A stretch of DNA of 22,249 bases, from NCBI GenBank assembly GCA_024234595.1, contig JACKNZ010000028.1:1-22249 (forward strand), read 5' to 3'. The DNA is from Moraxellaceae bacterium. Lineage in GTDB: Bacteria; Pseudomonadota; Gammaproteobacteria; Pseudomonadales; Moraxellaceae. The translations under genes and the position numbers were made by a program. The stretch's first letter is position 1, and every line of letters starts with the position of its first letter. A model generated the notes under the pieces. The model searched no databases. It was given only the letters and a program-made list of their open reading frames with translations, and had not been told where the DNA came from. Positions 1 through 8,900 of the stretch are shown here, piece by piece.

Positions 1-1
1 A

Positions 2-718
2 CCAATGGCAAGCGTCATTGATACGCCTGCTGTTGTACCAAGCAACGAAGATATTCCTGCTGCCGAACCTTTTGTTCAATCGGACTTACAATATAACGTC
101 CGCGGTAAAACCTATACCGTAATGGCAAAAGCCAAAAACTTTAAACAAGTTGGCTTAGCTTCTTGGTATGGTAAAGATTTTCATGGCCGCAAAACGGCTA
201 GTGGCGAAGAATACGATATGCACGAGCTCACTGCCGCGCATAAAACATTACCCATTCCTTGTTATGCTCGTGTCACCAATCAAGAAAACGGCAAAAGCGT
301 GATTGTTAAAATCAACGACAGAGGCCCTTTTCATTCGAGTCGTATTTTAGATGTGTCTAAAGGTGCTGCCGCTAAATTAGGTATGCTCAAAACGGGTACA
401 GCTAAAATTAAACTTGAAGTGGTCAGCAGTGCTGATGATGACAACAGCACCACGATTGCTGCTGCCGAGCCTGTCGCTGCTCCTGAACCACAATTTTTTG
501 TGCAAGTTGGCTCGTTTAACTCCGAAGGTAACGCCCTTAATTTGCAAAACAAACTTTCTGGTTTAATTGCATTGCCTATTGAAGTGACCAATGCCAATAA
601 CAGCAATGCCATTCATAAAGTGCAAATTGGCCCTTTTGTGGATGAAGCAACCGCTAAAAAAGCCAGCCAATATGTGTTACAAGTGGCTGCGCTTAACCCT
701 GTGATTGTAAAACAGTAA
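2..718 (+). CDS. rlpA: RlpA family septal lytic transglycosylase with SPOR domain, 5' end missing
   Basis: The reading frame is open to the window edge. The first Met, at base 5, is probably internal, because RlpA proteins carry a lipoprotein signal peptide that is absent here. Numbering from that Met, a double-psi beta-barrel domain covers about residues 48-140, with the RlpA motifs GLASWYG, TASGE, TAAHKTLP and NDRGPF. His79 and Asp105 have the same 26-residue spacing as the catalytic His131/Asp157 of Pseudomonas aeruginosa RlpA. A linker rich in Ala, Pro and Glu (about 141-162) leads to a C-terminal SPOR domain starting at FFVQVGSF (164-171). In P. aeruginosa, RlpA is an outer-membrane lipoprotein that cleaves glycan strands lacking stem peptides, and SPOR domains bind such denuded glycan at the septum. 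A terminator follows directly. The family is near certain; activity is inferred from the conserved residues. Confidence 0.93.
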   Translation, partial: PMASVIDTPAVVPSNEDIPAAEPFVQSDLQYNVRGKTYTVMAKAKNFKQVGLASWYGKDFHGRKTASGEEYDMHELTAAHKTLPIPCYARVTNQENGKSVIVKINDRGPFHSSRILDVSKGAAAKLGMLKTGTAKIKLEVVSSADDDNSTTIAAAEPVAAPEPQFFVQVGSFNSEGNALNLQNKLSGLIALPIEVTNANNSNAIHKVQIGPFVDEATAKKASQYVLQVAALNPVIVKQ

Positions 719-737
719 GCCCAAATTCACTGTTCTC

Positions 738-764
738 AGCCTCTCTACAAGAGAGGCTTTTTTT
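738..764 (+). terminator. Rho-independent terminator after rlpA
   Basis: An 8-bp perfect stem, AGCCTCTC (738-745) with GAGAGGCT (751-758), encloses a 5-nt loop. It is followed by an uninterrupted T tract to 764. It lies 20 bases past the rlpA stop and faces the convergent phospholipase gene ending at 772. Confidence 0.9.
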
Positions 765-771
765 GCGCCCT

Positions 772-2967
772 TTAATAACTTATCCCTAAAGTCAAATTTG
801 CTGCTTTACGTTGCTTGTTACCTTGCGCTACCGTTAAATAAAAAGGCCCTAAACGCGTGTCTGCTGCTAAAACTGCTCCTAAACTATAATGTACCTTATC
901 AAACAAGCTAGATGACCAATTATCATCCATGCTTATTGCACCTGCCTCGGCTAATGCACCAATATAGACACCGCCACCCAATGCTGCTGGCATCTCTTTA
1001 ATTTGTTTGTAACCTAGCAAACGTGTAAAGGCAAAGCTATTGCCTAGCAACTCACCGCGCCGATACGCCGACAAGTTTAATGCTCCACCGAGTTGAAACT
1101 GTTCGGCGTAAGGTAATTGTGTTCCTAAAGCACTGCCGCCTCTGCCTGTGGCAAAAAAAGTGTAATCATCCCATGTAAAGGCTCGCCGCCAATCTAGCAT
1201 TAGTCGTTGATAATCTTTGTCACTGCCCATGCCCTGCTCTGCCGAAAAATACTGCAATCGCGCCCAATTACCTTTGCGTGGAAAACGCGGATTATCTAAC
1301 TGGTCAAACACAGCATTAAGACCATAACCTGTTTGCTGATAACTTTCACCGAGTAAAGGATTGATAGTAGGTAATGATGATGTCCATTTAACATTTTGTT
1401 CCGAAACAAATAAACGCACTTCGCCCCATTTGCCCAGCACCGAACCAATATCTATCCCACCGCCTGTATGACGCACTCGATTCGTGCCGATGGTTTCGTG
1501 GTCTTGCACAATATCTCGCGGCTCATCTTTAATACTTAGCCACGGCGCAACAAAAAACTCTCCATTTAACACGGTGGGTTGATATAACTCGGTATAAAGT
1601 GAGCGAGTTTCACCCAACTCACCTTGTGCCTGCCACTCAGCTCCTAACTGATTAAGCCAACTACGGCGTAACCCTGCTACCAAGCCAAAAGAAGAATTAT
1701 TAGCAAAGTCGGTATTAAGTTTTAAGCCAAGACGCGCAAAATCACGACCATCTTTTTCGGTAGGAATAATACGCAATAAAGAGCCATTCTCTTGTGGAAA
1801 TAATTGATAAGCAATCCGTTCAAAATCGCCGCGTGCATACACTTTGTCGATGCTGTGGTGCAGTGCTTGTTGTTGCAGAGGCTCATCTGTTTTGACTGCT
1901 AATAAAGAGCTTAATACCTGTGGGCTAACCCAACGTGTGCCTGTCACTTGCACTTTACTAATGTTGCGTTGTATCGGTTTACGCGCTTCTACTTGTTGTT
2001 GCCATGCTTGGTAATCATTATCGGATAAGGCGTAACGCTGTAATTTACTTAAACTCGCTTGAGCGGCTTTTTCGCCTGCGGCAATAAACTGTTTTGCTTC
2101 TTTAAAATCGGTGGCACTTAATTTGGCCATATCGGGCGTAATTAACACATCTTGTGGTGTGAGCGTGGCAATTTGTGCCTGCATATCTTTTTGTACCGCA
2201 ATGTTAATGGTTTGCTCACTCACTGCAAACAAGGACTCTAGTTTTTGACGTTGGGTATTGGGTGATGAGACATTAACGGCAATTACTACATCACCACACA
2301 GTTTACGTCCTTCATCAATGCCCATATTTTTAACAATACCGCCATCAACCACGAGGTAATTTTCATAAGGCACAGGTGGAAACACACCTGACACACTCAT
2401 ACTGGCGCGCATAACTAAAGGTAAATCACCGTGACTCATCACCACTGTTTTGCCGTTTTCTATATCTGCACCAATGGCACGATAGGGAATGGGCAACTGG
2501 TCAAATTGTTCGGCTTCAATACCGCCCGTCAACAGTCTAAAAAACTGAGTGATATAATGCACCCCAACTAAATTACGTGGTGCAACTGGCCAAAAATCTT
2601 TGAGTGTCAAAGTAAAGTCAAAATAGTCTTTTTGGTCATCACGCTTACGAAAATACGGCATATCCTGACGTTTTGGTTTATCACCAAACATATAATCCCA
2701 ATCTGCCGCAAGTACCTCTTGCTCCATTTTTTGAGGCGACATTCCCGTTGCGGCTGCACCGCCCACAATCGCGCCCATACTGGTACCGACAATACAATCA
2801 ACAGGTACTTTGGCCTCTTGTAATACCTTTAACACGCCAATATGGGCAATACCCCGCGCACCACCACCCGATAACACTAAGGCCACTTTGGGACGTTGAG
2901 CGGCTTGAGCAAAGGTGGTTAAAGCCAATAATGCAATGGTAAAAACTGTTTTGGAAGGAAACTTCAT
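772..2967 (-). CDS. Patatin-like phospholipase with POTRA and outer-membrane beta-barrel (PlpD type, type Vd secretion)
   Basis: About 731 residues, close to the 728 of P. aeruginosa PlpD. The order is signal peptide (MKFPSKTVFTIALLALTTFAQA), patatin hydrolase domain, POTRA-like segment (about 330-405) and a C-terminal 16-strand-type barrel of the Omp85/BamA superfamily. Patatin motifs are intact: oxyanion loop GGGARG, nucleophile Ser63 in GTSMG and Asp208 in DGG form the Ser-Asp dyad. The last residues, NLTLGISY, end in an aromatic residue, as expected of a BAM recognition signal. In the PlpD family the lipase is carried to the cell surface by its own barrel. I chose the Met at 2967 over the one five codons upstream (2982): it opens directly onto the signal peptide, whereas the upstream ATG abuts the T tract of a terminator and has no ribosome-binding site. 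Confidence 0.92.
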   Translation of the reverse strand: MKFPSKTVFTIALLALTTFAQAAQRPKVALVLSGGGARGIAHIGVLKVLQEAKVPVDCIVGTSMGAIVGGAAATGMSPQKMEQEVLAADWDYMFGDKPKRQDMPYFRKRDDQKDYFDFTLTLKDFWPVAPRNLVGVHYITQFFRLLTGGIEAEQFDQLPIPYRAIGADIENGKTVVMSHGDLPLVMRASMSVSGVFPPVPYENYLVVDGGIVKNMGIDEGRKLCGDVVIAVNVSSPNTQRQKLESLFAVSEQTINIAVQKDMQAQIATLTPQDVLITPDMAKLSATDFKEAKQFIAAGEKAAQASLSKLQRYALSDNDYQAWQQQVEARKPIQRNISKVQVTGTRWVSPQVLSSLLAVKTDEPLQQQALHHSIDKVYARGDFERIAYQLFPQENGSLLRIIPTEKDGRDFARLGLKLNTDFANNSSFGLVAGLRRSWLNQLGAEWQAQGELGETRSLYTELYQPTVLNGEFFVAPWLSIKDEPRDIVQDHETIGTNRVRHTGGGIDIGSVLGKWGEVRLFVSEQNVKWTSSLPTINPLLGESYQQTGYGLNAVFDQLDNPRFPRKGNWARLQYFSAEQGMGSDKDYQRLMLDWRRAFTWDDYTFFATGRGGSALGTQLPYAEQFQLGGALNLSAYRRGELLGNSFAFTRLLGYKQIKEMPAALGGGVYIGALAEAGAISMDDNWSSSLFDKVHYSLGAVLAADTRLGPFYLTVAQGNKQRKAANLTLGISY

Positions 2968-2982
2968 ATTGTTGACCCACAT

Positions 2983-3007
2983 AAAAAATTAGGGCGATAT
3001 ACGCCCT
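2983..3007 (-). terminator. Terminator hairpin after the ketoacyl synthase gene, touching the phospholipase start
   Basis: AGGGCG (2991-2996) pairs with CGCCCT (3002-3007) around a 5-nt loop. Read on the - strand it is followed by AATTTTTT, which ends at the upstream candidate ATG of the phospholipase (2982). On the + strand it is followed by ATTTTT, so it could work in both directions. Confidence 0.7.
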
Positions 3008-3033
3008 ATTTTTGATTGTTTCGTGCAATTAAA

Positions 3034-3069
3034 CTCCCTCTCCCATTGGGGAGAGGGCTGGGGTGAGGG
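3034..3069. repeat. Palindromic REP-like element of the CCCTCTCCC type
   Basis: CCCTCTCCC (3036-3044) and GGGAGAGGG (3049-3057) form a perfect 9-bp stem with a 4-nt loop. The tail CTGGGGTGAGGG runs to 3069. From memory, closely similar sequences (CCCTCACCCCAGCCCTCTCCC on the other strand) are dispersed in many proteobacterial genomes. It lies in the gap after the ketoacyl synthase gene and is G+C-rich against its surroundings. Only one copy is in the window. Confidence 0.65.
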
Positions 3070-3076
3070 TTTAAAC

Positions 3077-4198
3077 CTAACGCTTTTTAACAATCACACT
3101 ACCAATCGAGTAGCCTGCACCAAAGGAGCAAATCACACCAATATCATTGACGTTTAAATTATTGCGGTGCAAATGGAAGGCAATAATAGAACCTGCGGAA
3201 CTGGTGTTGGCATAAGTATCTAAAATCGTGGGTGATTCTTCAGAACTTGGATCACGTCCCAATACTTTACGAGCAATTAAATCATTCATATTGCTATTGG
3301 CTTGATGCAACCACATACGCTTTAAATCGGTCGCACTAATCTCTAATTCGCCTAAATGCTGGGTAATTTGCTCAGCAACCATTGGGCAAACTTCTTTAAA
3401 GACTTTGCGACCTTCTTGACGGAATAATTTATCGCGTTTGCCAACCCCCTCTTCATCACAACGATTTAAAAAGCCAAAGTTGTTGCGAATATTATTAGAG
3501 AATTGGGTTTGTAGTTTAGTGCCTAAAATTTCCCATGCGTCAGGATTGGTGCAAGTATCGGCTGTTTCAATAATCACCGCGGTACACACATCACCAAAAA
3601 TAAAATGGCAATCACGATCGCGCCATTCTAAGTGACCCGAACAAATTTCTGGGTTAACCATTAACACGCATTTTGCTGAGCCACTACGCACCATATCAGC
3701 AGCAGTTTGCAAACCGAAAGTTGCCGAAGAACAAGCGACATTCATGTCAAAAGCAAAACCTTTTGCACCAATCGCATGTTGAATTTCGATGGACATAGCA
3801 GGATAAGGACGCTGCATATTAGAACAGGCGACTAACACCGCATCAATATCCGCTGCGGTTTTGCCTGATTGTGCTAATGCCCCTTCAATTGCCTTAACAG
3901 CCATTTCACATTGTAAGGATTGTTGATCATCAGAACGATCAGCAATCACTGGAAACATACGTTCTGGGTCTAAAATACCTGACTTATTGATGACATAACG
4001 AGACTTAATGCCTGATGCTTTTTCGATAAATTCGGGAAAAGAGGTTTTTAACGCCGTGACTTCACCGCGCTCAATGGCATCGGCATTTTTGGCATTAAAT
4101 AATTCAACATAGGCATTAAATGAGTCAATTAACTCTTCATTGCTAATACTTTCTTCAGGAGTGAATAAACCTGTACCACTGATGACGACTTTTTTCAT
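3077..4198 (-). CDS. FabH-like beta-ketoacyl-ACP synthase III (373 aa)
   Basis: Thiolase-fold condensing enzyme of the KAS III group, expected to join an acyl primer to malonyl-ACP in the cytoplasm. The catalytic triad is visible as Cys156 (NVACSSATFG), His298 (WLHQAN) and Asn331 (NTSSAGS). GAGYSIGS near the C terminus (360-367) is the usual glycine-rich end. At 373 residues it is longer than E. coli FabH (317), with extra sequence at about residues 25-60, so it looks like the longer FabH-like paralogues of Pseudomonas and Acinetobacter rather than housekeeping FabH. Substrate is not deducible. The start at 4198 has a good Shine-Dalgarno (GAGAG, 7 bases upstream). A TTG four codons further up overlaps the previous stop and is less likely. 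It starts only 8 bases after the nuclease-like gene, so it probably shares that transcript. Confidence 0.88.
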   Translation of the reverse strand: MKKVVISGTGLFTPEESISNEELIDSFNAYVELFNAKNADAIERGEVTALKTSFPEFIEKASGIKSRYVINKSGILDPERMFPVIADRSDDQQSLQCEMAVKAIEGALAQSGKTAADIDAVLVACSNMQRPYPAMSIEIQHAIGAKGFAFDMNVACSSATFGLQTAADMVRSGSAKCVLMVNPEICSGHLEWRDRDCHFIFGDVCTAVIIETADTCTNPDAWEILGTKLQTQFSNNIRNNFGFLNRCDEEGVGKRDKLFRQEGRKVFKEVCPMVAEQITQHLGELEISATDLKRMWLHQANSNMNDLIARKVLGRDPSSEESPTILDTYANTSSAGSIIAFHLHRNNLNVNDIGVICSFGAGYSIGSVIVKKR

Positions 4199-4206
4199 AA
4201 TCACTC

Positions 4207-4644
4207 TCAATCTTTATTGCTGGTAAATGTTAGGCTGCCTTCTCGGGATTGCCATGCTAAATCAAATTTATATTTTTCTTTGAAGGTCTTTTTACGCACT
4301 TGTAAGTTTGAATTGGTAAAAGGACTAATTTTTGAGCAAACCACACGCGCATACAGTTTGGGAAAGCCCATATAATGCGTATTATCTTTAAAATATTTAA
4401 TAGTATCTTCTAATTGTGATATTGCCTGTGCTAAATCATCACCTTTTAATTCGACATAAATCAGAGCATATCTTGTTTTAACTTCATCTAATACTTTAAA
4501 GGCATAATCACATTTTTTGGTTGTTTGTTCAGTGATAACGTCACCATCAATATGTATTTTTTCACCATACCAATTATTAGGCATTAATACTTTAAAAGTT
4601 CTTGAGTTTTCACTACATGATAATATTTTTGGTTTTTTAGCCAT
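4207..4644 (-). CDS. Small protein with PD-(D/E)xK-nuclease-like motif, partner of the upstream ATPase
   Basis: 145 residues; I do not recognise a named family. Residues 44-80 show the order expected of the PD-(D/E)xK nuclease core: Asp46 in KCDYAF, a hydrophobic strand ending in YVELKG with Glu65-x-Lys67, then a helix AISQLEDTIKYF with Gln77 in the position often occupied by a conserved Gln in this superfamily. The remainder is basic, with many Lys towards the C terminus. No signal peptide or membrane segment. ATG 4644 overlaps the stop of the ATPase gene by 8 bases (ATGGCTAA), which suggests translational coupling. A GTG at 4653 is an alternative start. The fold call is pattern recognition, not a search result. 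Other possibilities are a catalytically inactive relative or an unrelated DNA/RNA-binding partner. Confidence 0.6.
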   Translation of the reverse strand: MAKKPKILSCSENSRTFKVLMPNNWYGEKIHIDGDVITEQTTKKCDYAFKVLDEVKTRYALIYVELKGDDLAQAISQLEDTIKYFKDNTHYMGFPKLYARVVCSKISPFTNSNLQVRKKTFKEKYKFDLAWQSREGSLTFTSNKD

Positions 4645-5779
4645 GATTATCACTTTTAGCTAGTAACTCATCAAACTCTTCGGCAATTTTATAAGACACA
4701 CCATCTAAATCTATACCATCTATTAAACCGACTTCATCATCCATAATACGTTTAGCCGTACCATTAGCCAAATAATAAGCATTGACTTTAATATCAGGAT
4801 TTCTTAATAAGGCATTATTAGCGCACGATAAAATATAAGGGCTATGAGTAGTGACTAAAAAATGTTTAGTTTGACTTTGTTGTTTAATTAAAAATAATAA
4901 GTCAACAATCGCTTTTTGTGCTGTTGGAAATAAATGAGTTTCTGGTTCTTCTATCACAACAGAGTGTGTATCTAAAGTTTTACCAGAGATCAAATAAGTT
5001 AGAACCAAAAGCAAAGGTAATGCTTCTTGCTGCCCAGAAGATGCGTAATTGATAGGAGTTTCAAAATGACTTTGTTTAATTAGAGCTCTTTTTTTATCAT
5101 CGAATTGAATACGACCTTTTAAAATTGATTCACATAACGATGTTACGTCAACTCCTAGTAATTTTTCTTCATAGAAAACTCTAGCAACTTCATAGTATCG
5201 ACCAAACTCGCTCAGAAAAGGGTCGATTGATATTTTATTTGCTAATAATAAAAATATATTATCTGATATAGAACTGAAAAAAGTTCTTCCTGATGGAATA
5301 TATAAGGTATCATCAAAAATTCCATTTATTTTCAGCTCTAATACAGACTCATCTCTTAGTTTTATATAGTTTAAATCCTCAACATTACTAATTTGGTCTA
5401 TCTTTTGATTAAATATTTTTTTCGCATCAAGAAACTCTTTGTCTAGCAAATAAACATCTACAATTTCTCCATGCTGTGCCTTTATATACAACTCAAAATT
5501 ATCATAACCAAAAAAAATAGAAAACTGTTCATTATTCCATAGTTTTTTAGGAAAAAGGATTAAAAACTCCTTTATACACATTGATTTATAATCATATAAA
5601 GAATCTGAAGAATTAAAAGCTAATTGCTCAAATATATTAGGAACGACACGTCTAAAATAAAAATACAACTTACACAATAAGCTCTTTCCTGATGCTTGCT
5701 CACCAATAAAAAACGTAATATCGTTTAACTCAACATCTACGTCTTGTAAGCAAACAAAATTCTGAACTTTCAGTCGCAT
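4637..5779 (-). CDS. AAA/ABC-type ATPase of the OLD/RecF-like group
   Basis: 380 residues, cytoplasmic. An N-terminal RecF/OLD-like strand pattern (MRLKVQNFVCLQDVDVEL) leads into Walker A GEQASGKS (26-33). Further on are IPSGRT (161-166), an ABC-type signature SSGQQE (247-252), Walker B VVIEEPE (274-280) and switch histidine 312 in TTHSPYIL. This is the complete motif set of SMC-like ATPases found in OLD, Septu PtuA, Lamassu and similar systems. No TOPRIM, HNH or other effector domain follows the ATPase core, so the effector is probably the overlapping downstream gene. Walker B carries Glu-Glu rather than the common Asp-Glu. The Shine-Dalgarno AGGAAG lies 5 bases before the ATG. The gene is visibly richer in A+T than hrpA and the ketoacyl synthase on either side, consistent with acquisition by transfer. 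Confidence 0.85.
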   Translation of the reverse strand: MRLKVQNFVCLQDVDVELNDITFFIGEQASGKSLLCKLYFYFRRVVPNIFEQLAFNSSDSLYDYKSMCIKEFLILFPKKLWNNEQFSIFFGYDNFELYIKAQHGEIVDVYLLDKEFLDAKKIFNQKIDQISNVEDLNYIKLRDESVLELKINGIFDDTLYIPSGRTFFSSISDNIFLLLANKISIDPFLSEFGRYYEVARVFYEEKLLGVDVTSLCESILKGRIQFDDKKRALIKQSHFETPINYASSGQQEALPLLLVLTYLISGKTLDTHSVVIEEPETHLFPTAQKAIVDLLFLIKQQSQTKHFLVTTHSPYILSCANNALLRNPDIKVNAYYLANGTAKRIMDDEVGLIDGIDLDGVSYKIAEEFDELLAKSDNHG

Positions 5780-5816
5780 TATTGCTTCCTAATGTTTATA
5801 CAAAAAAACCATTACT

Positions 5817-5915
5817 AGGACTTACGCGGCTATCGCTTATTTGCTTACATTTCAACCGTTTTCAACGGTTTTATGTTCACAAAACGCGCTAATTTCGATG
5901 AAATGCGTAAGCCCT
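5817..5915 (-). repeat. 99-bp palindromic element, copy A (inverted relative to B and C)
   Basis: Ends in imperfect copies of the 11-bp inverted repeat AGGACTTACGC/GCGTAAGTCCT. The right end reads GCGTAAGCCCT, one mismatch. Read on the - strand it lines up with copies B and C over its full length. It contains an apical hairpin AACCGTT-GAA-AACGGTT with flanking ACAT/ATGT pairs. It sits between the end of hrpA and the start of the ATPase gene, just upstream of the latter's ribosome-binding site. No transposase and no clear target-site duplication. Confidence 0.85.
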
Positions 5916-5920
5916 AATTA

Positions 5921-5951
5921 CCTGTATTTCGCTACGCTACATACAGGCTAC
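5921..5951 (-). repeat. 31-bp REP-like palindrome, copy 1
   Basis: Outer arms CCTGTAT (5921-5927) and ATACAGG (5941-5947) flank a core TTCGCTACGCTAC, followed by CTAC. It differs from the copy at 21465 by one base in 31. It lies 19 bases after the hrpA stop and no T tract follows, so it does not look like an ordinary terminator. Shape and position match REP elements. Confidence 0.75.
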
Positions 5952-5970
5952 AACTACTACAACTTTTTAA

Positions 5971-8900
5971 TCACACCAACGCTGCAAATTGTTTATCTAA
6001 TCGTTCTTTTGACACGGGCAGCGCAGTTTTCATCGGTTGCGAAAACAAAGAGATTCGATATTCCTCTAACAACCAACGATAATCGTGCAAAGGCTGAATA
6101 TTAACACTCCGCGCTGTAAAGTCAGCAACTTTTTGTTGATATTGCTGCCAACGTTTGTGCAATTCTTGGCTGGCCTGATTATCTCTCTGTATATTATTGG
6201 TTAATCGTTCTAAACGTAATTGCAGACCTTTTAAATATCGTGGGTATTCCTGCCAACGCTGGGGCGCGATTTCACTCAAAAAGCTCTGAGCTTGTAAATT
6301 AGTCAGTTGTAAGTTTATGTCGGCAATCGCTTGAGCAAATACCGCTTGACCATACAAACAAATTTGCTGATTAATCGCTCGCCATAGTTGATAAATGTTA
6401 GCCACCGTTTTAATTAACTGTTGCCCCATCGTTAATAATTGGCCGCGTTTGCTAGTTAATATTTTGTCAAAATCGACCTGACTATACACTAATTGCTCAC
6501 CAAATACTTGCCAACACAAAGCGTCAACCAACTGCTGCTCTAATTGGGCTTTATTGCCAAACCCTGAATAATCTAACACCAAAGCATTGGGAATAGATTT
6601 TTTAAACTGTTTTAATTCAGTCGCACAGTGTAATTGCCATAAATATAAACAGCCACGTTGATGCTGGGTGTGAGCCAAATGTTGATTAGCCAAATATTGC
6701 AAAGTCACACCCTGCTCTTGTTTGACTAAAGCGGCATAACTACGTGTGGGTAAACCTGCCACCGTTTTTTCAACAACAGGTTCAATATGTTCAGGAAAGC
6801 TGGTTAAGATTTGTTGGTTATTGACTGCCAGCTCAACCTTTTGGCTAGAAAGTTGAATTTTCAAGGTAGATAAATCACGTCCTGTTTTTAATACCTTTCC
6901 TTTATTATCAATAACTTCTATATAAAACCTACAGTGAAATGGCAAGTTATTTTCGGCTTCTTGCCAATCTGCGGCGTTAATTGTTACACCACGTCGTTGC
7001 AACAATCCACCTAAAACTTGTGTTAAAGATTGTTGACGACTCTCAGGTAATTGGCTCAATAAACTTTTAACGGTATCAGGAACAGGTACTAATTGACGAC
7101 GAATGGCTTTAGGCAAGGCTTTTAATAAGGCTTCAACTTTATCGGCTAACAAAGACGGAATTAACCACGACAACAGTGCATCATCTAATTGGGTTAACAC
7201 GGCATGAGGAATACTAATCGTCACCCCATCATCATCAACACTGGGGTCAAATTTATATCTTAAGGGTAACACCAAACCATTTAAGGCAATATTATCAGGA
7301 TATTGTTGATGACAGGCTTCGCCTTCTTGAGTCATCAATGCTTCGGGTTGGCAAAACAAAATTTGTGGATTTTGTCGTTCTGCCTCACGTCGCCAGCCTT
7401 CAAAAGTACGCACATTGGCTATATGTTCAGGAATAATATTGGCATAAAATTGATATAAAACCTCATCATCAACCAAAATATCCCGCCGCCGTAATTTATC
7501 TTCTAAATCAATAATATCTTGCACCAACTTCATGTTATGACTAAAGAATGGAGCTTTTAAATTAATCTCCCCTTCAACCAAGGCACGACGAATAAAAATC
7601 TCATGAGACTCTTTGGCGTTAATCGTTTCGTAATTTAATTTACGTTTAGGATTAATCACCAAACCAAACAAAGATAATTGCTCATAAGCCATCACTTTGC
7701 CTGCATTTTTTTCCCAATGTGGTTCATACACATGATGTTTTAAGAGATGTTTAGCTTCTTGCTCAATCCATTCAGGCTCAATTTTGGCATTGGTGCGCAA
7801 AAATACTTGGCTGGTTTCGACAATTTCTGCGGCCATTAACCACGGCACAGGCTTTTTATATAAAGCAGAAGCAGGAAAAACTTTGGCTTTTTGATTTCGT
7901 GCGGCCAAGTATTCTTTATCATCATTTTTATGGGCAATAGATGAGAGTAAGCCTGTCAATAACGCACGATGTAACACTTCATAGGTGGCAGGCTCACTGT
8001 TGCGTTGTAAACCAATATCTTTACACACTAACACTAATTGATGATGAGTTTCTCGCCACTCTCGCATACGTAAGTACGATAAGAAATGGCTTTTAATCCA
8101 TTGTTTACGTTGATTTTCGCTTAAATCGGTACGAACTTCTTCAAAGGCGCGCCATAACTTCACATAAAATAAAAAGTCGGAGTCTTTATCTTTAAATAAG
8201 GCATGTTTTTGGTCTGCCTGCATTTGTTTTTCGGGTGGACGTTCACGCGGGTCTTGACTACCCAAGGCACTGACAATAATTAATACTTCGTCTAAACAAG
8301 CACTATGAGCAGCCGCCACTAACATCCGTGCCAAACGCGGATCTAAAGGAAAACGGCTGAGTTGTTGGCCTAATGACGTGATTTTTTGTTGTTTGTCTAA
8401 TGCACCTAACTCTTCAAGAACACGCACACCATCATTAATAAAACGACTATCGGGCGGCTCAATAAAGGGAAACTCGCTAATATTGCCCAAGCCCAAGACA
8501 TTCATTTGCAAAATAACGGCGGCTAAGTGAGTACGGCGAATTTCGGGTTCGGTAAATTCTGGCCGACTATTAAAATCTTCTTCACTATACAGACGAATAC
8601 AAACGCCTGCGGCAATCCGTCCACAACGGCCTTTACGTTGATTAGCGGCCGCTTGGGCAACCGCTTCGATGGGTAATCTCTGTACTCGTGAACGGTAAGA
8701 ATAACGACTAATTCGGGCAAAACCGTTATCAATGACATAATGAATATTGGGTACAGTTAACGAAGTTTCGGCAACGTTAGTGGCAATAATAATACGGCGA
8801 CCTTTGCCTGTCGGATGAAAAATACGTTGTTGCTCGTTAAGTGATAAACGTGCATATAAGGGTAAAATTTCGGTATGTGGTGGGCCATATTTGCGTAAAG

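Noticed and set aside
2968..2982. Upstream ATG of the phospholipase
   Set aside because: It abuts a terminator T tract, lacks a ribosome-binding site, and puts five extra residues before a standard signal peptide.
4199..4210. TTG start four codons upstream for the ketoacyl synthase
   Set aside because: It overlaps the previous stop, while the ATG at 4198 has GAGAG at the right distance and opens directly onto the conserved VVISGTG strand.
5817..5915. Copy A as part of a composite transposon carrying the ATPase-nuclease cassette
   Set aside because: There is no matching copy on the other side of the cassette and no transposase. The next copies are 9-13 kb away beside unrelated genes.
5841..6104. 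87-codon + strand frame across copy A of the repeat and the hrpA end
   Set aside because: It is made up of the 99-bp repeat and antisense hrpA, with no ribosome-binding site.
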